A stretch of DNA of 64,000 bases, taken from NCBI GenBank assembly GCA_024403275.1, contig JAKSSD010000005.1, positions 1 to 64,000 on the forward strand, given 5' to 3'. This document shows, in pieces, positions 53,522 through 62,206 of the stretch. The DNA comes from Lachnospiraceae bacterium (GTDB lineage Bacteria; Bacillota; Clostridia; Lachnospirales; Lachnospiraceae). Both the position numbers and the translations under genes were made by a program. The notes beneath the pieces were generated by a model. It had not been told where the DNA came from and ran no database searches. It worked only from the letters and a program-made list of their open reading frames with translations. The number at the start of each line of letters is the position of its first letter. Position 1 is the first letter of the stretch.

Positions 53522-55375
53522 TTATACTCCGGTCTGTAAAATTAATCTATCATATATTTCGGTCAAAACCTGAATGACTTTAGAGGAAAGGTTATATGCA
53601 TTTTGAAATTTTACAAGATTAACTGCTTCCTCATCTTTATCTACACCTGATACAGATTCTCTCTGATTATCAATGCTAAGAGCTCTGGCTTCTGCATTCT
53701 CTTTAAATGTCTTGGCTCTATCAGTATTAAGAGCAACATCTGCAAGAATAGACTGAAGGAAATCCTGAGCACTTCCACCGCGGAAATTCATCATCTTGGA
53801 ATCTGAACGAAGCAATGCAAGTTGCTTGATAATATCATATTTATCCTGGCCTTCTGATGCTCCTGTATGAGTTGCAAGTCTATCAGCATTCTCTATAAGC
53901 TCTTTATTTATTGCCATATTGGCTGCAGTAAGCATTCTGTAATTGTCAGAAGTACTTGTAACTACTCTTGTAATTGAATCTTCATTTTTGAATTTAGCCT
54001 GGCTTGAATTACCAAGGTTCGCAGTGAAAAGATTAATACCATCATTTCCTTTTTCATCTACTGCACCTTCACTTGTTAAAACTCCGTTAAATGCTTTTGA
54101 GAATAATCTTACCCACTCATTTAACTGAGCCTGATAATAAGGAATTCCCTGATACTCAATTGCGCCATTAATAGATACTTCTTTGTGAAGCTTAGCCTGA
54201 GTAATCTCAGATTCGTTATTATCTTTATTAAGATAGAAAGTATATTCCAATGTATCCATATCAAATGACCATGAATCATAGTTATATACTGTATTTCCTA
54301 TATCAATCTTTCCTGTAGCATTAAGAGTAGATTTGTTAATATCTTTAAGATAATCATCTTTTACTGAAATCTTTACTCTGGCATTGCCATCCTTATCATA
54401 GTTAACGCCTTCTACAGTACCATTAAAATATTCACCGTTGTTACCGTCTCTCATCTGAATAAGGCCAGCAAGTTCTCCACCCATTACAGCATTATTCATT
54501 CCAAATTCTGAACCGTTAAACCACTGAATTTCATATAATCCAGCAATATCTGACTGATATGCCTTATTTCCAGTTTCTCTTGCTACACACTTAAGCTCAT
54601 TGTAATCATTCATATCAACAAGAGTCTGTCCACCTGCAATTGCAACGCGGAAACGGTATGCGCCTGTTTCTCTTGTTGGATCATTCTGATCTGTAATTGG
54701 TGTCTCAAAAGTTTCAACATCAACAATCTTTGACAGATTATCAACCAAAAGAGTTCTCTGGTCTCTTAACTCATTTGCAGTTACACCTGTAAGTTCAATA
54801 ACTGTTATCTGCTTGTTTAAAGCAGCAATTTCTTTTCCAAGTGAATTAATTGTATTAACCTTTACTTTTATCTCTTCATTAATATCTTCCTGAATTTTAT
54901 TTAAATTTGAAGACATCTCATTAAAATAAGAAGCAAGGTTGCCTGCATATCCTATGAACTGTGATTTAACAGTTGCATCACCTGCACTCTTTTGAAGTTC
55001 AGCTAAAGCTGCATACATTTCATTAAATACAGTTGTAAATCCCTTAGTAGATGTATCATCAGCAAAATAATCCTGAATCTGATTCATGTAGTAAAGCTTC
55101 ATCTCATGCTCACCAGCAAGTTTCTGGTTATTCCAGTACTTGTGATCATAAAACTCATCTCTTACTCTCTGAATATCTGTTACATCTACACCAGCGCCAG
55201 TACAACCATAAGTAGTATAAGATCTTAAGGCATCTGCTGCCTTTTTAGTTACTTCCTGACGACTATACCCTTCTGTCTCAACATTTGCAATGTTATTTGC
55301 AGATGTGTTCAACGAAGCATTGGCTGATAAAAGACCTGTATATGCAATATTTAATCCAAAAAATTGAGAACCCAT
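53522..55375 (-). CDS. flgK: Flagellar hook-associated protein FlgK (second copy)
   Basis: A 617-residue FlgK (HAP1). Its N terminus is FFGLNIAYTGLLSANASLNT followed by SANNIANVETEGYSRQEV, and the C terminus is GVDKDEEAVNLVKFQNAYNL, then SSKVIQVLTEIYDRLILQTG. It is one of two tandem, clearly different FlgK proteins; the first copy is 539 residues. The middle region contains a longer variable part. AAGGAG lies 8 nt before the ATG, and 15 nt separate it from the first copy. Confidence 0.92.
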   Translation of the reverse strand: MGSQFFGLNIAYTGLLSANASLNTSANNIANVETEGYSRQEVTKKAADALRSYTTYGCTGAGVDVTDIQRVRDEFYDHKYWNNQKLAGEHEMKLYYMNQIQDYFADDTSTKGFTTVFNEMYAALAELQKSAGDATVKSQFIGYAGNLASYFNEMSSNLNKIQEDINEEIKVKVNTINSLGKEIAALNKQITVIELTGVTANELRDQRTLLVDNLSKIVDVETFETPITDQNDPTRETGAYRFRVAIAGGQTLVDMNDYNELKCVARETGNKAYQSDIAGLYEIQWFNGSEFGMNNAVMGGELAGLIQMRDGNNGEYFNGTVEGVNYDKDGNARVKISVKDDYLKDINKSTLNATGKIDIGNTVYNYDSWSFDMDTLEYTFYLNKDNNESEITQAKLHKEVSINGAIEYQGIPYYQAQLNEWVRLFSKAFNGVLTSEGAVDEKGNDGINLFTANLGNSSQAKFKNEDSITRVVTSTSDNYRMLTAANMAINKELIENADRLATHTGASEGQDKYDIIKQLALLRSDSKMMNFRGGSAQDFLQSILADVALNTDRAKTFKENAEARALSIDNQRESVSGVDKDEEAVNLVKFQNAYNLSSKVIQVLTEIYDRLILQTGV

Positions 55376-55390
55376 GCTCTACTCCTTTCA

Positions 55391-57010
55391 CTATGTAAGT
55401 GATGTAAGTAAATGTTCCAGCATTTCATTAATTACGTTGATATAACGGCTGGATGCGTTATATGCATTCTGATATCTGATCATATTTGATAATTCTTCAT
55501 CTGTTGAAACACCGATTATCTGCTGTCTTGCATTCTCAGTAGAATCAACTGTAAGCTGCTCATTATCTCTTACGTTCTTAACAACCGAACCAATATTGGC
55601 TATGTCAGAAACAAAAGCAGCATAGAAAGAATTGATATTTAACATTGTGCTCGCTGTAGGATTAAGAGTGTAATTAGCTTCTTCAAACATTTTCTTAAGC
55701 TTATCAACAGTCTCATAATCTACGCTTCCATCAGGTTTAACAAATCCAAGCTTAGTTGGGATTTGCATCAAATCCTCATTAATTACAAGGTTTTGTACTG
55801 TAAATAGCGTCTCTGTTTTAGTAGGATCTTCTGCTGTATCAACTGCAGACACCTTTCTATTAAATATCTGAAGTGCATTTCCATTTTCATCGGCCATGTA
55901 CTTACCATCTCCAGCCTCAAATGCATCTTTAAGAACTCCATTTACTGCATTAACCACTGAATGAATAAGTTTGTCAAATTCAGCCTGAGCAGTCATTACA
56001 ATTGAATTAGAAATCTTGTTATAATTCTCACCCTCTGAATCTGTAAATATAGCTCTGTGATCACCTCTTGTAATTACCTGAGCCTTTAATTTGCCTATAT
56101 CTGTATCAATAGCAGATGATATTTCCTGATAAATATCAAAAACCTTGGCGTTTTCTATCTCATAATGTATTGTTCCATCTTCTGTGACTGTCTTGCTTGC
56201 ATCATCTTTCCAAAACAAATCTCTAAAGCCTGTAGTTTCATCAATCTGAGTAGCTAATTCGTTAACTCTTGTAGCTGTTACAAAAGCATGTCCCTCGAAA
56301 TTAACTAAAACGTTACCCATTACGTCTGTTCTGTAATCAATTTTGCCATAGCCTGATAAATCATCCAAAAGCATATTTCTCTGGTCTTTTAAATCGTTGG
56401 CATGTTCAACGCCACCATTTTCAATTTTACGAATTGCTTCGTTCAAATCCCAGATTTTATGTCCTATATCATTTATCTCTGAAACAGTATTTCCTATTGA
56501 ATTATTTAAATTATCCTGATAATCGCATAAGCCCTGATATACTGACTGAGCATCTGTTACAAAAGCATATGCTCTTTGCATAAGCAAGCCCTGTGTTACT
56601 GGTGAACTTGGATCCTTTGACAACTCCTGAACTGCTACCCATAAATCATTTATGGATTCGCCGAAGCTTGCTCCGTCCATTTCTCCAAGTAATGTTTCGA
56701 TTTCGCTTATGGAATCATATTCTGTATCGTAAAAAGAAAGACGTCCATTCTCTTCTCTATAAGTCTCATCAAGAAACACATCTCTTACCTGACGTACTTC
56801 CTGATAAGTAACTCCAAGACCAGTCTGCTTATTTGCTACAGCTGATGCATCAATTGCGAGCAGATTGTACTTTTTATCTCCTAAAAGAGTCTGCTGACGT
56901 ACATAGCCTTTTGTATCTGCATTTGTAATATTATGTGCTGTTGTATTAAGTGCGTTCTGGCTTGTCTGTAATCCAGAATTGCCTACATGCAGGCTTCCCA
57001 TCAATGGCAT
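55391..57010 (-). CDS. flgK: Flagellar hook-associated protein FlgK (first copy)
   Basis: A 539-residue FlgK: SLHVGNSGLQTSQNALNTTA and HNITNADTKGYVRQQTLLGD at the N terminus, and STDEELSNMIRYQNAYNASS with INVINEMLEHLL at the C terminus. It joins the hook to the filament. Only one FlgK is found in most bacteria; here the two may stack as separate rings or be alternatives. GGAGG lies 9 nt before the ATG. Confidence 0.92.
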   Translation of the reverse strand: MPLMGSLHVGNSGLQTSQNALNTTAHNITNADTKGYVRQQTLLGDKKYNLLAIDASAVANKQTGLGVTYQEVRQVRDVFLDETYREENGRLSFYDTEYDSISEIETLLGEMDGASFGESINDLWVAVQELSKDPSSPVTQGLLMQRAYAFVTDAQSVYQGLCDYQDNLNNSIGNTVSEINDIGHKIWDLNEAIRKIENGGVEHANDLKDQRNMLLDDLSGYGKIDYRTDVMGNVLVNFEGHAFVTATRVNELATQIDETTGFRDLFWKDDASKTVTEDGTIHYEIENAKVFDIYQEISSAIDTDIGKLKAQVITRGDHRAIFTDSEGENYNKISNSIVMTAQAEFDKLIHSVVNAVNGVLKDAFEAGDGKYMADENGNALQIFNRKVSAVDTAEDPTKTETLFTVQNLVINEDLMQIPTKLGFVKPDGSVDYETVDKLKKMFEEANYTLNPTASTMLNINSFYAAFVSDIANIGSVVKNVRDNEQLTVDSTENARQQIIGVSTDEELSNMIRYQNAYNASSRYINVINEMLEHLLTSLT

Positions 57011-57032
57011 ATGTCACGTCCTCCTTCATTAA

Positions 57033-57551
57033 TTATTGTTTGCTGTCAAATCTTCTAAGATTTGTTCCGTATACTTCGCCTGTTGTTACTGCGCCTCGAT
57101 TATAATTGGCCATCTGTGGTGCCTGCTTCATTGACTGAACCAGGGTTAAATCAAAGTTAACCATTTCAAGTGCATTATCAAGCAAATCTTTATTGCGATC
57201 ATTTACCGCTTTCAGTTCTTTTCCAACTGCAATAAGTTTAAGCCTTGCTTCTTCAAGTTTCGCCTGTTCTTCAGGTCTTCCCTGAATGAGGCCAACCAGA
57301 TCATTCAACTTAAGAGTTGTAGCATCTCTGTTAATAACATTTGCAATATCCATCATTATTTCAGTTCTTTTTCTGTCAATTGCATTAACCTTATCAACTG
57401 CGAGCTGTTCCTCATCCGTTATTGACTGCAGTTCCTCAAGAGACCCGGAGATAATAATCGGTGTCTTCTTTTTGGACAACTCAACAAGTTCGCTGTAAGC
57501 CTCATGCTGTTTTCCCAGAACTTCTATTAAATTTTCCATTAAACTGGCCAC
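57033..57551 (-). CDS. flgN: Flagellar export chaperone FlgN
   Basis: A 172-residue helical FlgN-type protein: SLMENLIEVLGKQHEAYSEL followed by VELSKKKTPIIISGSLEELQ and TDEEQLAVDKVNAIDRKR. FlgN keeps FlgK and FlgL ready for export, which fits the next three genes. The frame extends upstream to 57599, but that would run through the terminator hairpin and the ribosome binding site. A GTG at 57551, 7 nt after AAGGAGGA, is taken as the start. Confidence 0.88.
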   Translation of the reverse strand: MASLMENLIEVLGKQHEAYSELVELSKKKTPIIISGSLEELQSITDEEQLAVDKVNAIDRKRTEIMMDIANVINRDATTLKLNDLVGLIQGRPEEQAKLEEARLKLIAVGKELKAVNDRNKDLLDNALEMVNFDLTLVQSMKQAPQMANYNRGAVTTGEVYGTNLRRFDSKQ

Positions 57552-57570
57552 GACCATTCCTCCTTTTAAC

Positions 57571-57605
57571 AAAAGAAAAGTGTTTGCCACGGATGGCAAA
57601 CACTT
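57571..57605 (-). terminator. Terminator-like hairpin between flgM and flgN
   Basis: The minus strand has a perfect 12-bp stem, AAGTGTTTGCCA / TGGCAAACACTT (57578-57605), with a 4-nt loop and the tail TTCTTTT. It lies 20-55 nt before the flgN start and should reduce transcription from flgM into the rest of the operon. Confidence 0.78.
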
Positions 57606-57630
57606 CGCTTAATCTTAATGTAGTATTGGA

Positions 57631-57909
57631 TTAAGCGAGTGTCTGATAAAAATTGCCTAATACCTTATCTGCAAACGCTTCTCCGCTTACTTCATAAGTT
57701 CCGTTTTGTACTCTCTCCTTGATAGAACTTACTAACTCTTCCCTGATATCCGGAGTGGATGCTAATGCCTGCTTGGCAACGCTGATATCCTTTCCTTTGG
57801 ATGAAATCTGTAGTTTATCTGAGAAACTTGAAACGGGCTTACTAGTTGTTTTCGCTGTATTCTTTGCTGGATACAACTGCTGCATCTGAATGTAAGATTC
57901 AATACGCAT
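57631..57909 (-). CDS. flgM: Anti-sigma-D factor FlgM
   Basis: A 92-residue FlgM. The first half is disordered and basic; the second half contains the sigma-binding helices (DIREELVSSIKERVQNGTYE, then VSGEAFADKVLGNFYQTL). It holds sigma-D inactive until the hook is complete and FlgM is exported. GGAGG lies 9 nt before the ATG. It is the first gene of its operon, and a sigma-D-like promoter upstream implies negative feedback. Confidence 0.92.
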   Translation of the reverse strand: MRIESYIQMQQLYPAKNTAKTTSKPVSSFSDKLQISSKGKDISVAKQALASTPDIREELVSSIKERVQNGTYEVSGEAFADKVLGNFYQTLA

Positions 57910-57949
57910 ATCACTTTCCTCCTTCCCGTTATTTCAACTTCTGTAATCT

Positions 57950-57976
57950 TTATCGACTTAAAAAAACTTTTCTTTA
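57950..57976 (-). promoter_or_regulatory. Sigma-D-like promoter of the flgM operon
   Basis: The minus strand reads TAAA (57973-57976), 15-16 nt, then GTCGATAA. This deviates by one base from the enteric sigma-28 consensus TAAA-N15-GCCGATAA. It is about 40 nt before the flgM start. Confidence 0.65.
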
Positions 57977-58000
57977 CCTTTTTTTATAATTTTTTGCTAT

Positions 58001-58029
58001 TTGCTTTTTATATTGCTTTTCCTTACAAT
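58001..58029 (+). promoter_or_regulatory. Promoter of the aldo-keto reductase gene
   Basis: TTGCTT (58001-58006), 17 nt, TACAAT (58024-58029), 29 nt before the ATG. It diverges from the flgM promoter. Confidence 0.6.
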
Positions 58030-58058
58030 ATATTTATGCAAAATCACGGAGGTTATTT

Positions 58059-59189
58059 ATGTTTGGTAATAAAATCTTAGGATTTGGGCTTATGAGACTT
58101 CCTCTTACTAATCCTGACGTTCCTTCTAGTATAGATATCGACCTTCTTTGTCAAATGGTTGATAAATATCTTGAAAATGGTTTCACTTACTTTGATACAG
58201 CCTGGATGTATATGGATCACACTTCCGAAAACGCTGTTAAAACCTGTATTGTTGACAGGTATCCAAGAGACAGTTTCACAATTACATCTAAAATGCCTGC
58301 ATATATGATTAACTCTTTCGAGGACAGAGATATATTATTTAATAAACAGTTAGAAAAAACAGGAGCTGGATATTTTGATTTTTATCTTCTCCACGATGTT
58401 AATTCAGGCTCTATTAAGAATTTTGATAAATACGATGTCTGGGGATATGTTAAGAAATTAAAAGAAGATGGCAAAATCAAGCACTATGGATTTTCTTTCC
58501 ATGATGGTCCTGAACTCCTTGATGATTTATTAAATAAACACCCTGATGTTGAATTTGTTCAGTTGCAGATTAACTACTTGGACTGGGAAAGCTTAGGTGT
58601 TCGTTCAAGAGAATGTTACGAGGTTGCAAGGGCACACGGCAAAGACATTATTGTAATGGAGCCTGTTAAAGGTGGTACGCTTGCTAAACTTCCTGAACAA
58701 GCCGAAGAACTTTTCAAATCCCATGATGCTAATTATTCAATTCCATCCTGGGCTGTCAGATTCTCTGCTTCAATGCCAGGCGTTAAGCTAGTATTAAGTG
58801 GTATGACTTATATGGATCAGTTAGAAAATAACATGTCTTATATGTCTGATTTTACTCCACTTAATAAAGAAGAAATTGATATGTGTCTTAAGGCCGCTGA
58901 TATCATTAATAAATCAATCACTATTCCTTGTACTGGCTGCTCATATTGTACGGTCAACTGTCCAATGAAGATTGATATCCCAAGATTCATTTCCCTATAC
59001 AACGCTGATATACAGGAAGTAGAAGGAAAAGGCTGGACTCCTCAGATGGGCTTATACGAATCAATGGCTTTTAAACAGACAACTCCAGCTGATTGTATTA
59101 AATGTGGTGCTTGCGAAAGCATGTGTCCTCAACATTTACACATCAGGGATTATCTGGTCGATATTGATAATCATTTTAAAGAAGAATAA
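58059..59189 (+). CDS. Aldo-keto reductase with C-terminal 2x[4Fe-4S] domain
   Basis: A 376-residue COG1453-type protein. The aldo-keto reductase barrel (about 1-270) has the tetrad Asp and Tyr in TYFDTAWMYM, Lys in TITSKMP and His in YLLHDV. From about 285 it carries two cluster motifs, CTGCSYCTVNCPM and CIKCGACESMCPQ. Such proteins are common in anaerobic Firmicutes, and their substrates are unknown. GGAGG lies 5 nt upstream. It is a single-gene unit with its own promoter and terminator. Confidence 0.9.
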   Translation: MFGNKILGFGLMRLPLTNPDVPSSIDIDLLCQMVDKYLENGFTYFDTAWMYMDHTSENAVKTCIVDRYPRDSFTITSKMPAYMINSFEDRDILFNKQLEKTGAGYFDFYLLHDVNSGSIKNFDKYDVWGYVKKLKEDGKIKHYGFSFHDGPELLDDLLNKHPDVEFVQLQINYLDWESLGVRSRECYEVARAHGKDIIVMEPVKGGTLAKLPEQAEELFKSHDANYSIPSWAVRFSASMPGVKLVLSGMTYMDQLENNMSYMSDFTPLNKEEIDMCLKAADIINKSITIPCTGCSYCTVNCPMKIDIPRFISLYNADIQEVEGKGWTPQMGLYESMAFKQTTPADCIKCGACESMCPQHLHIRDYLVDIDNHFKEE

Positions 59190-59198
59190 ATATATTAA

Positions 59199-59227
59199 AA
59201 AAGGAAGTTCAATTTGAACTTCCTTTT
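59199..59227 (+). terminator. Bidirectional terminator between the aldo-keto reductase and lipid-kinase genes
   Basis: A 14-bp inverted repeat, AAAAGGAAGTTCAA / TTGAACTTCCTTTT, with a one-base centre. T runs follow on both strands, ending the two convergent units. Confidence 0.88.
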
Positions 59228-59233
59228 ATTTTT

Positions 59234-60130
59234 CTATTTCGATGGTTTGATAATTGATATGGCGTGTTTTAAATTCTTAATATGTACATCTGTGTGATGT
59301 CCACCATTTTCACCATCAAGTGTCCATGATACAGGTTCTTCTGAAGTAATCGAAAACTCAGAAGCCTTAAAATAATACATATACTCTGCATCAGGTTCGC
59401 CAGCTATAAGTGATGCCAAAACAGCATTTAAATCTGTTGGGTCTTCCGGGTAGCGTACAAAAATGCCTTCAAATTTACCATCATCCAGCTGAACCTCCTT
59501 AAACAAGGGGCTCTTAAATCCACCTACCGAGGACGAATTGCTAACCATTCCGTAGATAAAAGAATCTTTTATCACTCTGTCCCCTACGGTTATGGTCAAT
59601 TCAATGGGTTTAAAATTACCCATTCCTATGGATTTAACACCTTCAAGAACATATGCCATATGGCCAAATACATTCTTAATCTGCTGCTTTGTTTCATAAG
59701 ACACTTCTGTTAAAATTCCAAATGCTGCAATATATACAAAAGAAGAATCATTAAAGCTACCTATATCACATGGAAAAGTCTCTCCATAGATAACAGTCTC
59801 TGCTGCCTTAGTCATATTAGAAGAAATTCCCATACTCTTGGCAAAATCATTAGTACTTCCGGCTGGTATATAACCAAGTGGAATATTCTTACCTAAAGCA
59901 ATCATACCTCTTACTGCTTCATCAAGAGTTCCATCCCCTCCAGAAACAACTATTGTATCATATCTCTCACCCTCACTAATAATAGTGTTGGCTGCATCAT
60001 CCTTTGCCTGAGTTGGATGAACTGTTATTTCATATCCTGCTTTAGCAAAAATATCGATAATCGCTACTAACTTATTCTTGATTTTTTCTCTTCCTGAATG
60101 AGCATTATACAAAAACAGAAGTTTTTTCAT
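59234..60130 (-). CDS. Diacylglycerol kinase family lipid kinase
   Basis: A 298-residue YegS/BmrU/DagK-type kinase. KLLFLYNAHSGREKIKN at the N terminus, SGGDGTLDE (63-71) at the ATP site and PAGSTNDFAKSMG (89-101) are conserved. It probably phosphorylates diacylglycerol or a related lipid alcohol; DagK recycles diacylglycerol formed during lipoteichoic acid synthesis in Bacillus. The start overlaps the crh stop by 1 nt (TAATG), which gives translational coupling. Confidence 0.87.
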   Translation of the reverse strand: MKKLLFLYNAHSGREKIKNKLVAIIDIFAKAGYEITVHPTQAKDDAANTIISEGERYDTIVVSGGDGTLDEAVRGMIALGKNIPLGYIPAGSTNDFAKSMGISSNMTKAAETVIYGETFPCDIGSFNDSSFVYIAAFGILTEVSYETKQQIKNVFGHMAYVLEGVKSIGMGNFKPIELTITVGDRVIKDSFIYGMVSNSSSVGGFKSPLFKEVQLDDGKFEGIFVRYPEDPTDLNAVLASLIAGEPDAEYMYYFKASEFSITSEEPVSWTLDGENGGHHTDVHIKNLKHAISIIKPSK

Positions 60131-60390
60131 TAGTTCTCGCCGCTTAAATACTTTTCAATATGGTCGATAGCTGCTTCTTCATCAGCACCATCAACTTCTA
60201 CAACAACCTTTTCACCAACGTTTAATCCAAGACTCATCATTCCCATGATACTCTTAGCATTAACTCTCTTGTTTCCATCTGTCTGAACATAAACGCTACT
60301 GTCATACTGACTTGCAACCTGTACAAGCATCGCTACTGGTCTAGCTTCCAAACCACCAGCTAATTTGATCTCGATTTCTCTTGCGATCAT
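60130..60390 (-). CDS. crh: HPr-like catabolite-control protein (Crh type)
   Basis: An 86-residue HPr-fold protein. Where HPr has GxHARP with catalytic His15, this one reads GGLEARPVAM with Glu15, so it cannot carry PTS phosphate. The regulatory site KSIMGMMSLG is kept, with Ser47 matching Ser46 of HPr. This is the logic of Bacillus Crh (Gln15), a CcpA co-factor phosphorylated by HPr kinase. The position after whiA is the same as that of crh in Bacillus, supporting the name. GGAGGG lies 6 nt upstream. Confidence 0.85.
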   Translation of the reverse strand: MIAREIEIKLAGGLEARPVAMLVQVASQYDSSVYVQTDGNKRVNAKSIMGMMSLGLNVGEKVVVEVDGADEEAAIDHIEKYLSGEN

Positions 60391-60405
60391 AAATTCCCTC
60401 CTAAA

Positions 60406-61341
60406 CTATGTATCTTTCTCTCGGTACTTCTGAGCCAGTTCACTTATCTTTCTAAGTCTGTGGTTAACACCTGACTTTCCAAGTGGTGGCGTCATCAATT
60501 CCCCCAAATCTTTCAGCCCCAAATCGGGATTTTCCAATCTGATTTTGGCAACTGACTGAAGTTGCTCTGACAGATTTTCCAATCCAATACACTCGTTTAA
60601 ATATTTAATATCTTCAAGCTGCTTATATGCAGCATCGATAGCTTTTGCCGAATTAGCCACATCACAGTTATTCTGTCTATTGGTCTTATTCGCTACTTCT
60701 TTAAGTACCATTGCCTGTTCATACTCAATCGTCGCAAGTGGAGCTTCCACGATTCTTAAAAAATCTCCGACTGCTGTTTTGCTTCGAACATAAACAACAT
60801 AATACTTATTTCTTCTTACATTTATCTTGGCATCAAGCTCAAAATAATTAAGAATTCTCATAATCTGGTTTGCATGATTTTCATTAGTACAAACATATTC
60901 TAACTGCTTTGATTTCAGCGGATCACTTACTGTACCAATAAATTGAAATACTGTCTTAAGAAATGCCCTTTTACAGCAACTGTTCTTAAGAAGTACGTCT
61001 GATACCAGTCCTTTTATAGGCTGATATTCACATGCACCATTAAGTATATTTACTGCCTGAAGAATAGTTAAAACGTCTTCCTTATTCTTCACTACAACAG
61101 AAAAAAGGCCTTTTTGCTCAAAGGCGTCAGATTTTATATTAAATGTTTTCTTCAATAAAGTAAAGTATTTTTGAGTAATTCGTTCGTTCTCACACTCTAC
61201 TATAAGCGCATTAGGAGTTATTCGTCCTGAACAGGCTATTATAGAAGCTATTTCTGCAATTCTGCAGTGTCTTTGAGCTGGGAAGTTATTAATAATCTCT
61301 TCCTTTACCTTTATCGAGAAAGAAACTTTGTTATTTTGCAT
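60406..61341 (-). CDS. whiA: DNA-binding protein WhiA
   Basis: A 311-residue WhiA. The N-terminal part is a degenerate LAGLIDADG fold (VSFSIKVKEEIINNFPAQRH, GRITPNALIVECENER) and the C-terminal part is a helix-turn-helix (LGELMTPPLGKSGVNHRLRK). In Bacillus it affects cell division and chromosome segregation. A frame opens 5 codons earlier, but GGGA lies 7-8 nt before the ATG at 61341, which is preferred. It overlaps the rapZ end by 11 nt. Confidence 0.92.
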   Translation of the reverse strand: MQNNKVSFSIKVKEEIINNFPAQRHCRIAEIASIIACSGRITPNALIVECENERITQKYFTLLKKTFNIKSDAFEQKGLFSVVVKNKEDVLTILQAVNILNGACEYQPIKGLVSDVLLKNSCCKRAFLKTVFQFIGTVSDPLKSKQLEYVCTNENHANQIMRILNYFELDAKINVRRNKYYVVYVRSKTAVGDFLRIVEAPLATIEYEQAMVLKEVANKTNRQNNCDVANSAKAIDAAYKQLEDIKYLNECIGLENLSEQLQSVAKIRLENPDLGLKDLGELMTPPLGKSGVNHRLRKISELAQKYREKDT

Positions 61342-62197
61342 ACTGATTTCCCGCATCTCTATGAGTTAATGTAACCCCATATCCATGCTCATTGCCTTTT
61401 AAAATCTTATAGATTTCATTTGCTAAAGTTACACTACGATGTTTGCCGCCTGTACATCCTATTCCGATTACAAGCTGATTCTTACCCTCTTTTATATAAT
61501 TAGGGATTAAAAATTCTAATAAATCCTGTAATTTACCAAGGAATACCTCTGCTTCTTCATTAAGCATTACGTAATCACTTACTTCTTTATCATTTCCGGT
61601 TTTTGATCTTAATTCTTCTATATAATATGGGTTTGGAAGAAATCTTACATCAAATACCAAATCCGCATCCTGTAAGATTCCATGTTTGAATCCAAAAGAA
61701 GTCACATTTACCATAAGTGAATTGTAGTTTTCATTCTTGACAAAGATTTTTTCAAGTTCTTCACGTAGTTCTCTTGTCAGGAGTTTAGAAGTGTCTATAA
61801 CATAATCGGCTTTTGCCTTTATCTCTTCCAGAATTTCTCTCTCCTTCTTAATACCATCCTCTACTCTTCCATCCAAAGCTAAAGGATGATTTCTACGGCT
61901 TTCCTTATATCTTTTAAGAATAGTACTATCCGATGCATCCATAAAAAGAATCTCATACTTATATCCAAGATTCTTCAACTCTAAAAGAGTTTCCTGAACC
62001 TCTACAAAAGTACGGTCTGATCTTACATCAATTCCCAAAGAAACCTTGTCTTTCTCTGAATCCGATAATAAATCTGCAAATTTTGTAATTAACTCTACAG
62101 GAATATTGTCTACGCAATAGTATCCCATATCTTCAAGCATTTTTTGAGCAGTCTGTTTTCCGCCACCACTCATTCCAGTTACAATTACAAACCTCAT
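61331..62197 (-). CDS. rapZ: RNase adapter protein RapZ (YvcJ)
   Basis: A 288-residue nucleotide-binding protein. MRFVIVTGMSGGGKQTAQKM holds the P-loop (8-16), MLEDMGYYCVDNIPVELI follows, and the C-terminal IGIGCTGGKHRSVTLANEIY is the conserved RapZ signature. The E. coli protein controls glucosamine-6-phosphate synthase; the Bacillus homologue YvcJ binds GTP and affects competence. AGGAAG lies 6 nt upstream. It is located between murB and whiA. Confidence 0.94.
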   Translation of the reverse strand: MRFVIVTGMSGGGKQTAQKMLEDMGYYCVDNIPVELITKFADLLSDSEKDKVSLGIDVRSDRTFVEVQETLLELKNLGYKYEILFMDASDSTILKRYKESRRNHPLALDGRVEDGIKKEREILEEIKAKADYVIDTSKLLTRELREELEKIFVKNENYNSLMVNVTSFGFKHGILQDADLVFDVRFLPNPYYIEELRSKTGNDKEVSDYVMLNEEAEVFLGKLQDLLEFLIPNYIKEGKNQLVIGIGCTGGKHRSVTLANEIYKILKGNEHGYGVTLTHRDAGNQYAK

Positions 62198-62206
62198 TTT
62201 ATCTTC

